Shown: in pieces, positions 29,699 through 37,638 of the stretch
Layout of the letters: every line of letters begins with the position of its first letter
Numbering within the stretch: the first letter of the stretch is position 1
Program-made: the position numbers and the translations under genes
The notes under the pieces: model-generated
What the model was told of the DNA's origin: nothing
What the model saw: only the letters and a program-made list of their open reading frames with translations
The model's database searches: none
From: a virus
Virus record (IMG/VR): IMGVR_UViG_3300025879_000020
Span: 1-63,059 of that record
Strand: one strand, 5' to 3'
DNA length: 63,059 nt

Positions 29699-31190
29699 TG
29701 TTATTCTCCACGTAGTCAATGAAGCGTTGTTGGCGCTTCTCATCATCATAATGTAGCGGAACGCAACTAGCAATAAGAAGCAGCCCACCGCCGAGGATTA
29801 GGTCAACTGGCAGGTTGTACTCTCGGAGTTTACGAACGAAGATTTCTTTAACATCCTCGTTATGAGTAACGTTAGAAACCATACCGTTGTAACCATGGTA
29901 CAAGTCGTGCGCCAGTTTAGCCCAATCGTACAGGTCATCACCAAGTACTCCAGAATGCTCAGAATAAGAACCACGTGGGTCTAGTAGTCTGATCTGATCA
30001 GTTTGCTGATCGTACATGATGTTACCGAAGTGCAAATCACCGTGCATACCAGAGATAGGTTTAGACCTAACATAACACGCTTCGGATAGAGCAATTATAC
30101 TTGATTTTGTCGAAGAAGTAAAGCTAGTATTATCAACCCTTTCGGTAGTTTTACCGACCCACATTTCGCGAGATAACTCGGAAAAGTTCGAAACGAACCT
30201 AACATCCTCGCAGCGATTGTTGAAGAACTTCATCTTAACACGGAATACCTTATCTATGATGTACTCCCAAACAGATGGCGGAAGATTATCATATAACATA
30301 AGGTCGGACAATAACGTACCAGACTCGTATGACATAATCAGGTCAAACTCAGTATCAAATACTCTAGGAACAAACATAGATTGATGCTGAGATAAGTTAC
30401 GATACCATTCCTTCTCGAGCTGTAAGGTTCGAACAGATTCTGGCTTGTGATAATCAGGAGACTTACGAATAGTTCCAAGCTCCGGATCATACTCCATCGT
30501 ATTGAAGTCACGACTCTTTAGGTTCAACAGCTCGGCGCAAGTTTTGTAGAAAGATGGCAGATTGCCAATATCATACCACTTGTTAGTCGTTACTGACTTG
30601 AACGAACGGGTGTAGTCGTTAATGTAGTTTATAAGAGCTTCCGAAATCTCATAACCTTTAGCGTTGTTAAAGGCATTCTTGGCTTGAGTACCATACTCGA
30701 AAGAGTAAAGACCAACCAGAGCAACTGAGTTTGGAACCATGTAGCTCGGCTTGTCGTGAAACTCGTTACCGTCCCACATACACCAAGCAGAGTGATTATC
30801 ATCTTCTTTGTTCAGTAGGAAATCTGTACCCCAAGGCATATCTTCTTCTAAGATAATAGCGTCGCCGAGCCACACAACCAGAGGCAACTCAGGTTTAGAG
30901 AGTTCGTTGATACCCTTCATGATAGCATCACGAGGTCCATTTAACGAACCTTGCTTAACGAACCTAATGTCAGGGTGCTTGAGTTTACAGTACTGACGAA
31001 TGTCGTCAAACGCACCATCTACGATAATGATCTCGTTGATGTTCGCAGTCTTTTTCGCCTGCTCAACGATATAATCCAAGCATGGCTTACCGTTTACACG
31101 CACCATAATCTTAGATGTGTTAGAAGATAGCGGACGGAGTCGGGTTGCCGACCCAGCCGCAGGGATAACTAAATTAACCAAAGAACTCAT
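29679..31190 (-). CDS. Sugar/choline-type nucleotidyltransferase fused to a choline-kinase-like domain
   Basis: A 503-aa fusion. About 5-225: NTP-transferase (VIPAAGSATRLRPLSSNTSK, P-loop-like GxGxRL with Lys; VVWLGDAIIL with metal Asp110), related to GlmU/RfbA/LicC enzymes that make NDP-sugars or CDP-choline. About 255-500: APH/choline-kinase-like domain with GMHGDLHFGN (HGDLHxxN, 383-390) and RLLDPRG (402-407). One chain could phosphorylate a small molecule and activate it with a nucleotide. ATG 31190 has GGAG 9 nt upstream and overlaps the glycosyltransferase stop. An early promoter lies inside the gene. Confidence 0.8.
   Translation of the reverse strand: MSSLVNLVIPAAGSATRLRPLSSNTSKIMVRVNGKPCLDYIVEQAKKTANINEIIIVDGAFDDIRQYCKLKHPDIRFVKQGSLNGPRDAIMKGINELSKPELPLVVWLGDAIILEEDMPWGTDFLLNKEDDNHSAWCMWDGNEFHDKPSYMVPNSVALVGLYSFEYGTQAKNAFNNAKGYEISEALINYINDYTRSFKSVTTNKWYDIGNLPSFYKTCAELLNLKSRDFNTMEYDPELGTIRKSPDYHKPESVRTLQLEKEWYRNLSQHQSMFVPRVFDTEFDLIMSYESGTLLSDLMLYDNLPPSVWEYIIDKVFRVKMKFFNNRCEDVRFVSNFSELSREMWVGKTTERVDNTSFTSSTKSSIIALSEACYVRSKPISGMHGDLHFGNIMYDQQTDQIRLLDPRGSYSEHSGVLGDDLYDWAKLAHDLYHGYNGMVSNVTHNEDVKEIFVRKLREYNLPVDLILGGGLLLIASCVPLHYDDEKRQQRFIDYVENNIEKYSL
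30094..30122 (-). promoter_or_regulatory. Early promoter inside the nucleotidyltransferase-kinase gene
   Basis: Perfect minus-strand TTTACT (30122-30117), 17-bp spacer, TATAAT (30099-30094), lying within codons of the kinase half. It may give extra transcripts for the HAD phosphatase. Confidence 0.7.
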
Positions 31191-31989
31191 CAAGTGTTGC
31201 TCCAGATCTATCAATAAACGCCTTCTTCCAACTGATTACTGCTTCTACACGAGAGGTAGAATCTTCGTCGGTTGTCCAGGATGCGTTTTCTTTTACAGTC
31301 AACTTAACCACTCCAGGGAACTCACGTTGAAGTGCCTTGTAGCACATCTCTTGTAGTTCACCGTTACGGAAGGTAGAGTTGCCTCCAGGCTTACCGTGTG
31401 GGTGGTTAAAAGCATAATTATATATCACAGCATTCTTCATACCAGCCTTCAACAAAGATAGGATAGCATAGAAGTCTTCAAACAGTTTGATTTGGTTGTC
31501 TTTTCTATACATACCGTCGAAGGTAACACCATTATCGTTGAACATCTTGGTGTTGATACCATAGCAAGAGTACGAACGTGTAATCTCAACTAGATCTTCC
31601 TCGATACGGTTATTGCCAGCTCGGTCAGAAACGCCAACCCAAGCATACTCGTCAAGGTTTTTCTCAATAGTATCTAGCATGTCGAACCACTGTTCTTCCG
31701 ACTCTAGTTTCTTGAGCTTCATCTCATCGTCACGATACATAAAGGTACAGTTGTCATCAATGATAAGAATCTTACCGTTGTCACCAAGATTTACCAAACG
31801 CTGGCGGACATCAGCAATACCGTCAGTCATACCGATATCTAGAACGTCAGCATCAGGATAGTTTTCTTTTAAGATATCTACACGATCGCTTCGGGTACAC
31901 AGGGTGGTTCGCGAACGAACCGCCTCTGGCATATTGTCCCAACAGCGTTGGTTATCTTCACGCATTAATGTAGGGATTAAGATTCTCAT
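31174..31989 (-). CDS. TET/JBP-associated glycosyltransferase (TAGT-like)
   Basis: A 271-aa GT-A-like protein. N-terminus MRILIPTLMREDNQRCWDNM (substrate PTxxR block), then GDNGKILIIDDNCTFMYRDD with a DD metal-binding site (about 73-91). NAVIYNYAFNHPHGKPGGNS (about 184-203) and the Asp/Glu pattern fit TAGT enzymes, found beside phage TET/JBP dioxygenases and proposed to glycosylate hydroxymethylated bases. The last residues GATLDEFFG look like a clamp-binding peptide. Its ATG overlaps the dioxygenase TGA (ATGA). Confidence 0.7.
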   Translation of the reverse strand: MRILIPTLMREDNQRCWDNMPEAVRSRTTLCTRSDRVDILKENYPDADVLDIGMTDGIADVRQRLVNLGDNGKILIIDDNCTFMYRDDEMKLKKLESEEQWFDMLDTIEKNLDEYAWVGVSDRAGNNRIEEDLVEITRSYSCYGINTKMFNDNGVTFDGMYRKDNQIKLFEDFYAILSLLKAGMKNAVIYNYAFNHPHGKPGGNSTFRNGELQEMCYKALQREFPGVVKLTVKENASWTTDEDSTSRVEAVISWKKAFIDRSGATLDEFFG

Positions 31990-33392
31990 CCAAAGAAGTC
32001 CTCCAAACTTGCTTTCTCTTCAACAGCAGCTGGGTCATTACGCTCAGCCATTTCACGCCCACCGTTTTCCAGTAGGTAGTCATACCACTCTTGGCTATGC
32101 CACATACCTGGACTTACACCGTTCCAACGATCTCGCCATTCGGAATGCTCTTTATTCAATCGACGGTCGTCAACGAACTTACGTCGAAGCTGTTCGTAAT
32201 CCCAATCGCCAAGCTCTAGCATATCCTCACGGAAGTAGAACACAAGAGACATACGGAGTAGGTCATCTTCGCCAGACTCTGGGTTTTCGATAGGCATGTT
32301 ACCATGGATAATACGCATATTGTCAATCAACAGTAGGTCTCCTGGACGAACGTTAATCGCAGCACGAACTTCTGGAGTTACCAAGTAACCGCCTTTCCAG
32401 TCCTTACCTTCCGGAGAGATTACCGTTAGGTTAGAGAAACCTTCATTCAACGAGCCAGCATCACGATGGCAAGCCATACGGGCATTACGATCTTTCATTG
32501 TAGTGTTTACAGTGACAGTCGTAAAGGTAGTATCCTCGCCGATAAGGAACTTCTTATCAATCGAGTCAGCGCACTTCTTCTGAGCAGCATACCGATCTGG
32601 CAGTAAGTCCGCCATAGTCTGGTCTAGCTTACGAGCAAACGGATAACACTTCTCGAAGGTCTCACGGTTATTCTCAACGTGAGAAGTTGCTCGACCATAC
32701 GGAATACGTGGATAACGACCATAGAAACCTGTAATACCTGACCAGAGAGGGGTGGCATAAGAGGTGTCAGAGATCATCGTATCTTGTAGCTTCTGAGCAT
32801 ACTCTTTTGACTGCGAGACCGACATAAACTTCAGCCGTTCCATAGCAACATCAAAGAAGCCATCATATGTATCGAACTCAGCTTCGATCTTAGAACGAAG
32901 CCACACTTCTCCTCGTGTTTCATATTGAGCAACCTTGTGCTTCTCAATAATCTCTTCGATGGGGTCGTCCCCATAAACACCTTGACGAGAACCGCCGATA
33001 TAGTAGTCTAGAATGTCACGATGGAAAGGGGTAACCCAATCTCGCCCACCAGACTTCTCGGCACGTGGACCTGCCGCCATGCCTCGGTTATTTGATTCAC
33101 CAGCAGCAGAGAACAGCCCTTCAAAAGCACCATTTTGTTCAGCCTGAGTGAATACATTCTTACGGAATTTAAACGCACAACGATCTTCGGTTAGTTCACC
33201 ATTACCAGTAACGTCCGAAGATGGTAGGTAGAAGTCAGCGTCAGAATCAACAAGAATGTCGTACGAACTCTCATCGGCATACTTACCGATAATGTCCTCT
33301 TGGCTCACAGTGAACAAAGCGACATACACTTCTTGACCTTCAGAGCCAACGCCCTTTTGCCACTTATACCCACCAAACTCAACTATTTCCAT
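31986..33392 (-). CDS. TET/JBP-type 2-oxoglutarate/Fe(II) dioxygenase
   Basis: A 468-aa protein. The C-terminal half has a jelly-roll core: MACHRDAGSLNEGFSNLTV (HxD iron ligands His309/Asp311 followed by GFS), GGYLVTPEVRAAINVRPGDLL, MRIIHGNMPIE (His363) and LLRMSLVFYF (Arg380, 2-oxoglutarate). These match phage TET/JBP enzymes that oxidise 5-methyl- or thymine-type methyl groups in DNA. The N-terminal 280 residues are helical and unassigned. The C-terminus EKASLEDFFG matches the polymerase tail. It has its own early promoter (33416-33444) and GGAGG ribosome binding site. Confidence 0.8.
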   Translation of the reverse strand: MEIVEFGGYKWQKGVGSEGQEVYVALFTVSQEDIIGKYADESSYDILVDSDADFYLPSSDVTGNGELTEDRCAFKFRKNVFTQAEQNGAFEGLFSAAGESNNRGMAAGPRAEKSGGRDWVTPFHRDILDYYIGGSRQGVYGDDPIEEIIEKHKVAQYETRGEVWLRSKIEAEFDTYDGFFDVAMERLKFMSVSQSKEYAQKLQDTMISDTSYATPLWSGITGFYGRYPRIPYGRATSHVENNRETFEKCYPFARKLDQTMADLLPDRYAAQKKCADSIDKKFLIGEDTTFTTVTVNTTMKDRNARMACHRDAGSLNEGFSNLTVISPEGKDWKGGYLVTPEVRAAINVRPGDLLLIDNMRIIHGNMPIENPESGEDDLLRMSLVFYFREDMLELGDWDYEQLRRKFVDDRRLNKEHSEWRDRWNGVSPGMWHSQEWYDYLLENGGREMAERNDPAAVEEKASLEDFFG

Positions 33393-33415
33393 ACAACCTC
33401 CATCATAATAGCCAT

Positions 33416-33444
33416 ATTATACCCTACTTTAAAAGGAAAGTAAA
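33416..33444 (-). promoter_or_regulatory. Early promoter of the TET-TAGT-kinase-HAD unit
   Basis: Minus-strand TTTACT (33444-33439), 17-bp spacer, TATAAT (33421-33416); TSS near 33409, 17 nt before the ATG. Confidence 0.87.
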
Positions 33445-33447
33445 GCA

Positions 33448-33852
33448 TTATTTATCCTGATCTCCCAATTTAAGGGTTCGGGCGAGGTCTGGTTCGGAAA
33501 ACCCTGGACCCTTTAGGATCTTACCATCCTCACGATAGATCGGCTTACCGTCCGCTCCCAACTTAGACATATTTGACCGCTGTACTTCAACGAAGCAGTC
33601 ATCAAGGTTAATACCGAATGCGTGACCAGCGCCATACGTGACGTACAGAATGTCGGTTAGCGCATCAGCGACTTCAACGATATCGTTGTTATCAAGAGCT
33701 TCGATCAGTTCCTCAAGTTCTTCCTTGATCAAATCGACTCGAAGGTCTTGTACTTCTTTTGAAGGCAGCTCAGGTTCTGAACGAACCTCTTGCCCAAAGG
33801 CATCCATAAAGACTTTAACTTTAAGGAAGTTGGTTCTATAGTAAGGCATCAT
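33448..33852 (-). CDS. mazG: MazG-like NTP pyrophosphohydrolase
   Basis: A 134-aa all-helical protein. Motif EELEELIEALDNNDIVEVAD plus ALTDILYVTYG matches the all-alpha NTP-PPase (MazG/HisE/dUTPase-like) Glu-Glu...Glu-x-x-Asp metal site. The family cleaves NTPs to NMP and pyrophosphate, and phage MazG is debated as a (p)ppGpp or dNTP-pool enzyme. The start is ATG 33852 or 33849, overlapping the polymerase stop, with its ribosome binding site AGAGGA encoded in the polymerase tail. If base modification occurs, it could also sanitise the nucleotide pool; that is speculative. Confidence 0.8.
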   Translation of the reverse strand: MMPYYRTNFLKVKVFMDAFGQEVRSEPELPSKEVQDLRVDLIKEELEELIEALDNNDIVEVADALTDILYVTYGAGHAFGINLDDCFVEVQRSNMSKLGADGKPIYREDGKILKGPGFSEPDLARTLKLGDQDK

Positions 33853-36368
33853 ACAAAAAAGTCCTCTAGGCTGACAGTATCTTCTTCGTTCCAACCGATG
33901 GCAGCCAGTATCGGGCGGACGACTTCAAGGAACGCCTTCTCAAACTGAAGGTCGTAGTCAATATATTTATGGATTTTCAATTCTTCGGGTAGGTAATCCG
34001 GAAACGCAATTACATTCTCCTTTATCGGGTTAGGGGTCTTAAGATAACAGAACTTGATCTTCTCGCCGTCTTTTATTGTAGCGTATCGTTTAAGGTTATT
34101 TTCCTGTAGCGCCTTATTATATAGAATAGAACCACGCACGTGAATGGGGCAACCTTTCTTGTACACCGTCGACCGATCCATCCAGTCGGTAACCTTTGAA
34201 ACTCCACGGGGAAAGGCGATCTGTTCTGGAGGCAGCTTAGTGAAGTGATCTTTAAACTGCGCAATTGCTTTCTGCGTATCTTTCTCGGTTCCAGTGACAA
34301 TCACCTTAAACAGAGCCTTTAACGCTTCACGGCAAGACATAGGAGTCGAAGACTTAACAGCTTCAATACCCATAATCTTTAGTTTCGGCTTGGCATACTG
34401 TACGCCTTCATTGTTGTGTACGTTTAGTATGTATCGCTTCTTCGCAGTCCAGATACCAGCATCGGCAATAGCTTCTCGAGCCATAACCATCTTATTCTCG
34501 TACGCATCCATGTACTCGGCAAGTTGATTGTAAGAACGTTCTAGCATAGGTTCAAACTGCTCACGACATACCTTATCAATCAAAGCAACAACTTCATCTT
34601 TTGGTTTCTTATCCCAACCAAGTTTATTAACCAAAGGTTCAAAATCGAGGTATAGGGAATCTGTATCGATAGCTATAACATGATCACCTTTTTCTTGACC
34701 AAGTATCTTATTAAGGAAAGTGTTTACGCTATGCTCTGCCCATCGGATCGATAGCTGACCAGATAATGTAATACCTTCAGCAATACGCAGGTCAAAGTAT
34801 CGGAACCAACGGTTACCAATCGCACCATAAAGTGAGTTCATCATAATCTTGTAAGCCATCTGCTCGTTATCGAGCGTGGTGATGGTTTTCTCTAGACGAT
34901 ACACTTCAGTATGGTTGCTCTTATCAACATGCTGTAGTTCTTGTTCGGCAGTAAGCATTTGCTTCTTAACAATCTTACGACCAGCATACATTTCCTCAAC
35001 CAGTTTAGGAATAATACCACGGATATCCTTACGATAGTGCGTACCGTTAGCAGCCATTGTACAATCAGGTCTAATCGATTCTGGCTTTCTAAGGGAAAGT
35101 ACCGAATCAACGTTCACTCCAGGAGTAATATCGTTTACAATGGTTTCCGGACTCATGTTGTACTGCATAATAAGGTGCGGATACAGTGAGTTCAAGTCAA
35201 AGGAAACCACCCAAGAGTGGCGACCAACTCGAGGTGCCTTAACATACCCACCAGGAAAGTCTGATTTAAACTTATCTTCTTTTGGCGGTGGAGCAACCTT
35301 ATCGTCGTGTAGAACCCGATAGATGTAGGTATCCCAGATACCAGTAGTACCAAACGCCTCTGTATAGTTTACGCCAGCCTTATACGCTAGTGTCATACAA
35401 AGGGTAATCAAGCCCATCTTATCTTCCATACGGTCAACCAACTCAACGTCTTTGATGTTGTAGTCGATAAACTTCTGGTGATCTTCTTTGTACAGGGTAT
35501 AAAGGTTACCGTGTTCTTCGTATGATAACTTCTTCTCGCCGAGAACTACGTGGGCGATGTGATCGAGTTTGTACGATTCCTCAGCTGTGTAGGTAAACTT
35601 CTTGTACAGGTCAAGGTAGTCAAGCAACTCGATACCCATCAACTCGAACTTCTGCTCGGTGCGGTTCATTATCTTGACTTCACGCTCGTTGATCTTACCC
35701 CAAGGTGATAGCTTCTTGACCATATCTTCGCCAATAACACGAGACATACGGTTTACCAAGTACGGAATATCAAATAGAGTAGAGTTCCAGCCAGTTACAA
35801 CATCGGGCATATTGCGTGGGCTAGACCAGTGGGTTACGAAATCCATTAGCAAACGAGCTTCAGACTCGCACTTATAGTAAACGACCTGATTCTCTTTCAT
35901 AAGTGACTTAGATACGTCGTAGTCGTCGAGACCCCATACATAGTAAGTATTATCTATGTTGTTCTTTAACGCAATAGAGATTACGGGATAGTTTGCTTGC
36001 CTTGGCTCGGGGAAACCTTCATCCGAAGCAACCTCAATATCGATAGTAGTTACGTTAATACTCTCGCGATTGAAGTCGATCTTTCCAGGATATTCTTTCT
36101 GAACATACTGGGCAAGGTAGTTGGTGTTGCCATACACCTTGAAGTTCGAGGCTTCTCCGTATTGTTGGATAAACTCGCGAGCTTCTTTCATTGTGTCGAA
36201 GTCGATATCCATTAAGGAGATACCGTCTAACGACTTCCAAGTACCCTTCTCGGAAGGTACAAATAGGGTGGGGGAGAACTTTACTCGTTCTGCGAATCGG
36301 TGGTTGTCTTTGTAGCCACGAACCAGAAGATCGTTACCAAAACGAGATACATTAGTGTAGAATTTCAT
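33849..36368 (-). CDS. gp43: Family B DNA polymerase, T4 gp43-like
   Basis: An 839-aa replicative polymerase. N-terminal domain, then 3'-5' exonuclease with TIDIEVASDEGFPEP (Exo I), GWNSTLFDIPYL (Exo II) and YNIKDVELVDR (Exo III). The palm has SFDLNSLYPHLIMQYNM (motif A), KIMMNSLYGAIGN (motif B) and AIDTDSLYLDF (motif C). The C-terminus EDTVSLEDFFV is the clamp-binding tail typical of gp43. RegA and gp62/44 lie just upstream and the clamp gp45 is at 42289. Own early promoter at 36396-36424. Confidence 0.97.
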   Translation of the reverse strand: MKFYTNVSRFGNDLLVRGYKDNHRFAERVKFSPTLFVPSEKGTWKSLDGISLMDIDFDTMKEAREFIQQYGEASNFKVYGNTNYLAQYVQKEYPGKIDFNRESINVTTIDIEVASDEGFPEPRQANYPVISIALKNNIDNTYYVWGLDDYDVSKSLMKENQVVYYKCESEARLLMDFVTHWSSPRNMPDVVTGWNSTLFDIPYLVNRMSRVIGEDMVKKLSPWGKINEREVKIMNRTEQKFELMGIELLDYLDLYKKFTYTAEESYKLDHIAHVVLGEKKLSYEEHGNLYTLYKEDHQKFIDYNIKDVELVDRMEDKMGLITLCMTLAYKAGVNYTEAFGTTGIWDTYIYRVLHDDKVAPPPKEDKFKSDFPGGYVKAPRVGRHSWVVSFDLNSLYPHLIMQYNMSPETIVNDITPGVNVDSVLSLRKPESIRPDCTMAANGTHYRKDIRGIIPKLVEEMYAGRKIVKKQMLTAEQELQHVDKSNHTEVYRLEKTITTLDNEQMAYKIMMNSLYGAIGNRWFRYFDLRIAEGITLSGQLSIRWAEHSVNTFLNKILGQEKGDHVIAIDTDSLYLDFEPLVNKLGWDKKPKDEVVALIDKVCREQFEPMLERSYNQLAEYMDAYENKMVMAREAIADAGIWTAKKRYILNVHNNEGVQYAKPKLKIMGIEAVKSSTPMSCREALKALFKVIVTGTEKDTQKAIAQFKDHFTKLPPEQIAFPRGVSKVTDWMDRSTVYKKGCPIHVRGSILYNKALQENNLKRYATIKDGEKIKFCYLKTPNPIKENVIAFPDYLPEELKIHKYIDYDLQFEKAFLEVVRPILAAIGWNEEDTVSLEDFFV

Positions 36369-36395
36369 TCAAAACCTCATATCATTACAACGCAT

Positions 36396-36424
36396 ATTAT
36401 ACTATATCTAGAGGTAAAAGTAAA
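36396..36424 (-). promoter_or_regulatory. Early promoter of gp43, fused to a terminator
   Basis: Minus-strand GGGGTTTACT (-35 36424-36419), 17-bp spacer, TATAAT (36401-36396). The GGGGTTTA is the 3' arm of the terminator hairpin at 36422-36443. Confidence 0.88.
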
Positions 36425-36443
36425 CCCCTCCGAAGAGGGGTTT
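36422..36443 (-). terminator. cUUCGg-type terminator after the 78-aa gene
   Basis: 9-bp stem AAACCCCTC/GAGGGGTTT closed by a UUCG tetraloop on the minus strand, followed by TTTACTTTT that doubles as -35 region of the next promoter. Confidence 0.85.
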
Positions 36444-36453
36444 GGGGTAGTTT

Positions 36454-36690
36454 TTAGTCTTTTTTGACTACAAACTTATACAACTGTTCAGCCTTTTCCA
36501 TGACTTCATGGGGTTTGTACATCTTAGGAGTGTACTTCTCGTAGACTTCGGTAATGTCCTTACCTTGCTCTTTGAAGTTTTCCATCTGTGACCAGAACTG
36601 CTGTTCAGCAATAGAATACTGCTGATCCATCATTTCTTTAGCCATTTTGAGTACGTCGAACCGAAGTTCGAAAGGGTTCTTGTTGGACAT
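36454..36690 (-). CDS. Hypothetical helical protein, 78 aa
   Basis: MSNKNPFELRFDVLKMAKEM..., all helical, with MMDQQYSIAEQQFWSQMENF in the middle, a pattern I have seen in small conserved proteins of cyanophages near gp43. ATG 36690 has GGAG 8 nt upstream; the listed longer frame to 36759 has none. It ends at a strong terminator. Function unknown. Confidence 0.65.
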   Translation of the reverse strand: MSNKNPFELRFDVLKMAKEMMDQQYSIAEQQFWSQMENFKEQGKDITEVYEKYTPKMYKPHEVMEKAEQLYKFVVKKD

Positions 36691-36806
36691 AGTTATGTCT
36701 CCTGTGTTGTGGTTGTGTGTTACTAAGTAGTTTGTTCCTACCAGCCGAGCCAGTAGCAACGATTGCTGCTAGTATAATCCATACTAGCAATTCCTTGTTG
36801 TCCTTC

Positions 36807-36902
36807 TTAAAGCAATGGTTGGAGTGTAAAAACCACCCCAACCAAAGTAAGAAAGACTATAGAAACTTCACCGTATGTATCTAGTCTAACCTTCTTCATC
36901 AT
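36807..36902 (-). CDS. Very small hydrophobic protein, 31 aa
   Basis: A frame MMKKVRLDTYGEVSIVFLTL..., one membrane segment over residues 14-31. ATG 36902 overlaps the stop of the 67-aa gene (ATGA) and has AAGGGGG just upstream. Too short to be certain. The following 36638-36841 frame overlaps it and the 78-aa gene and is not accepted. Confidence 0.4.
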   Translation of the reverse strand: MMKKVRLDTYGEVSIVFLTLVGVVFTLQPLL

Positions 36903-37102
36903 ACCCCCTTAACTGAAGTGTAGATTTCTCGTGCGGAATGATTATCCGCTAAGATTCTTTGCTCCAGCTCGCCGACCGAAGTACGGCGGAAGTCTGCGTT
37001 GGTCATTACTAGATATTGAGCAACATGGCGTGCTGCTTGTCTCCGGCGACCTTCTATTACTCCATTAAGAAGCTTCGTTAAGAAGCTGTGGATCTTTCTC
37101 AT
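36899..37102 (-). CDS. Small basic protein, 67 aa
   Basis: MRKIHSFLTKLLNGVIEGRR..., basic helical, with ARHVAQYLVMTNADFRRTSV then ELEQRILADN. The layout recalls DUF1127-type small Arg-rich proteins, but the match is weak. ATG 37102 has GAGGAA 6 nt upstream and the gene overlaps the end of hsp20 by 38 nt. Confidence 0.5.
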   Translation of the reverse strand: MRKIHSFLTKLLNGVIEGRRRQAARHVAQYLVMTNADFRRTSVGELEQRILADNHSAREIYTSVKGV

Positions 37103-37529
37103 TTGTTATTCCTCGAATGTTTGAATTGATTTCAATTTGACGAGGACGCTTTTCTTCAGGGACTACGACTTCCAAGTTAATGGCAAGTATACCGTCCGCT
37201 AGATCTGCTCCTTTTACTTCCACGTATTCGGATAATCGGAATGTCCGATTAAACTTCTTCGCAGAGATCCCCTTATGGATATAGTCTCTACCAGTTCCCG
37301 ACTGCTCACCGCTGACAAAGAGAGTGCGGTCTTTGACTTCAATAGTCAATTCGCTTTCTTTAAATCCAGCAACAGCTAGTTCTACAAGGTATCGGTTATC
37401 GTCTACCTTGATGATATTGTGCGGGGGATAGTTATCCTTTGACTGTCTCGCGACACGATCCAGTTCATCGAATAGGTGATCGAATCCTACAAAGGCTGAT
37501 CGAGGGAAGAGTGTGTTTACGTTGGTCAT
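37065..37529 (-). CDS. hsp20: Hsp20 small heat-shock protein
   Basis: A 154-aa alpha-crystallin-domain chaperone, IbpA-like. N-terminal FVGFDHLFDELDRVARQ, then the crystallin core (about 36-125) with NIIKVDDNRYLVELAVAGFK, ELTIEVKDRTLFVSG and YIHKGISAKKFNRTFRL; then ADLADGILAINLEVVVPEEK with the AxxxxGxLxI motif. It is a holdase that keeps unfolding proteins soluble. hsp20 is one of the genes shared by marine T4-like phages, perhaps aiding head or replication protein folding. Confidence 0.9.
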   Translation of the reverse strand: MTNVNTLFPRSAFVGFDHLFDELDRVARQSKDNYPPHNIIKVDDNRYLVELAVAGFKESELTIEVKDRTLFVSGEQSGTGRDYIHKGISAKKFNRTFRLSEYVEVKGADLADGILAINLEVVVPEEKRPRQIEINSNIRGITNEKDPQLLNEAS

Positions 37530-37618
37530 AAAGTTTCTCCTTTATATTAAGCAAGAATGTTAATGATCCCGAACATCGGCGACCAAAAGTGAGCAGTTTG
37601 GGAGCATGCTCAGGCTAC

Positions 37619-37638
37619 AGTCCCAAGGTAGTGGGACT
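37619..37638 (-). terminator. Hairpin after the 54-aa membrane protein gene
   Basis: Stem AGTCCCA/TGGGACT (7 bp), loop 6 nt, abutting the TGA stop. No U-run follows. The rest of 37530-37637 holds only a GAGCATGCTC palindrome and no tRNA-like cloverleaf. Confidence 0.45.

Noticed and set aside
36638-36841. 67-aa minus frame MGWFLHSNHCFKKDNK...
   Set aside because: Starts with TTG, no Shine-Dalgarno, overlaps the 31-aa and 78-aa genes in other frames.
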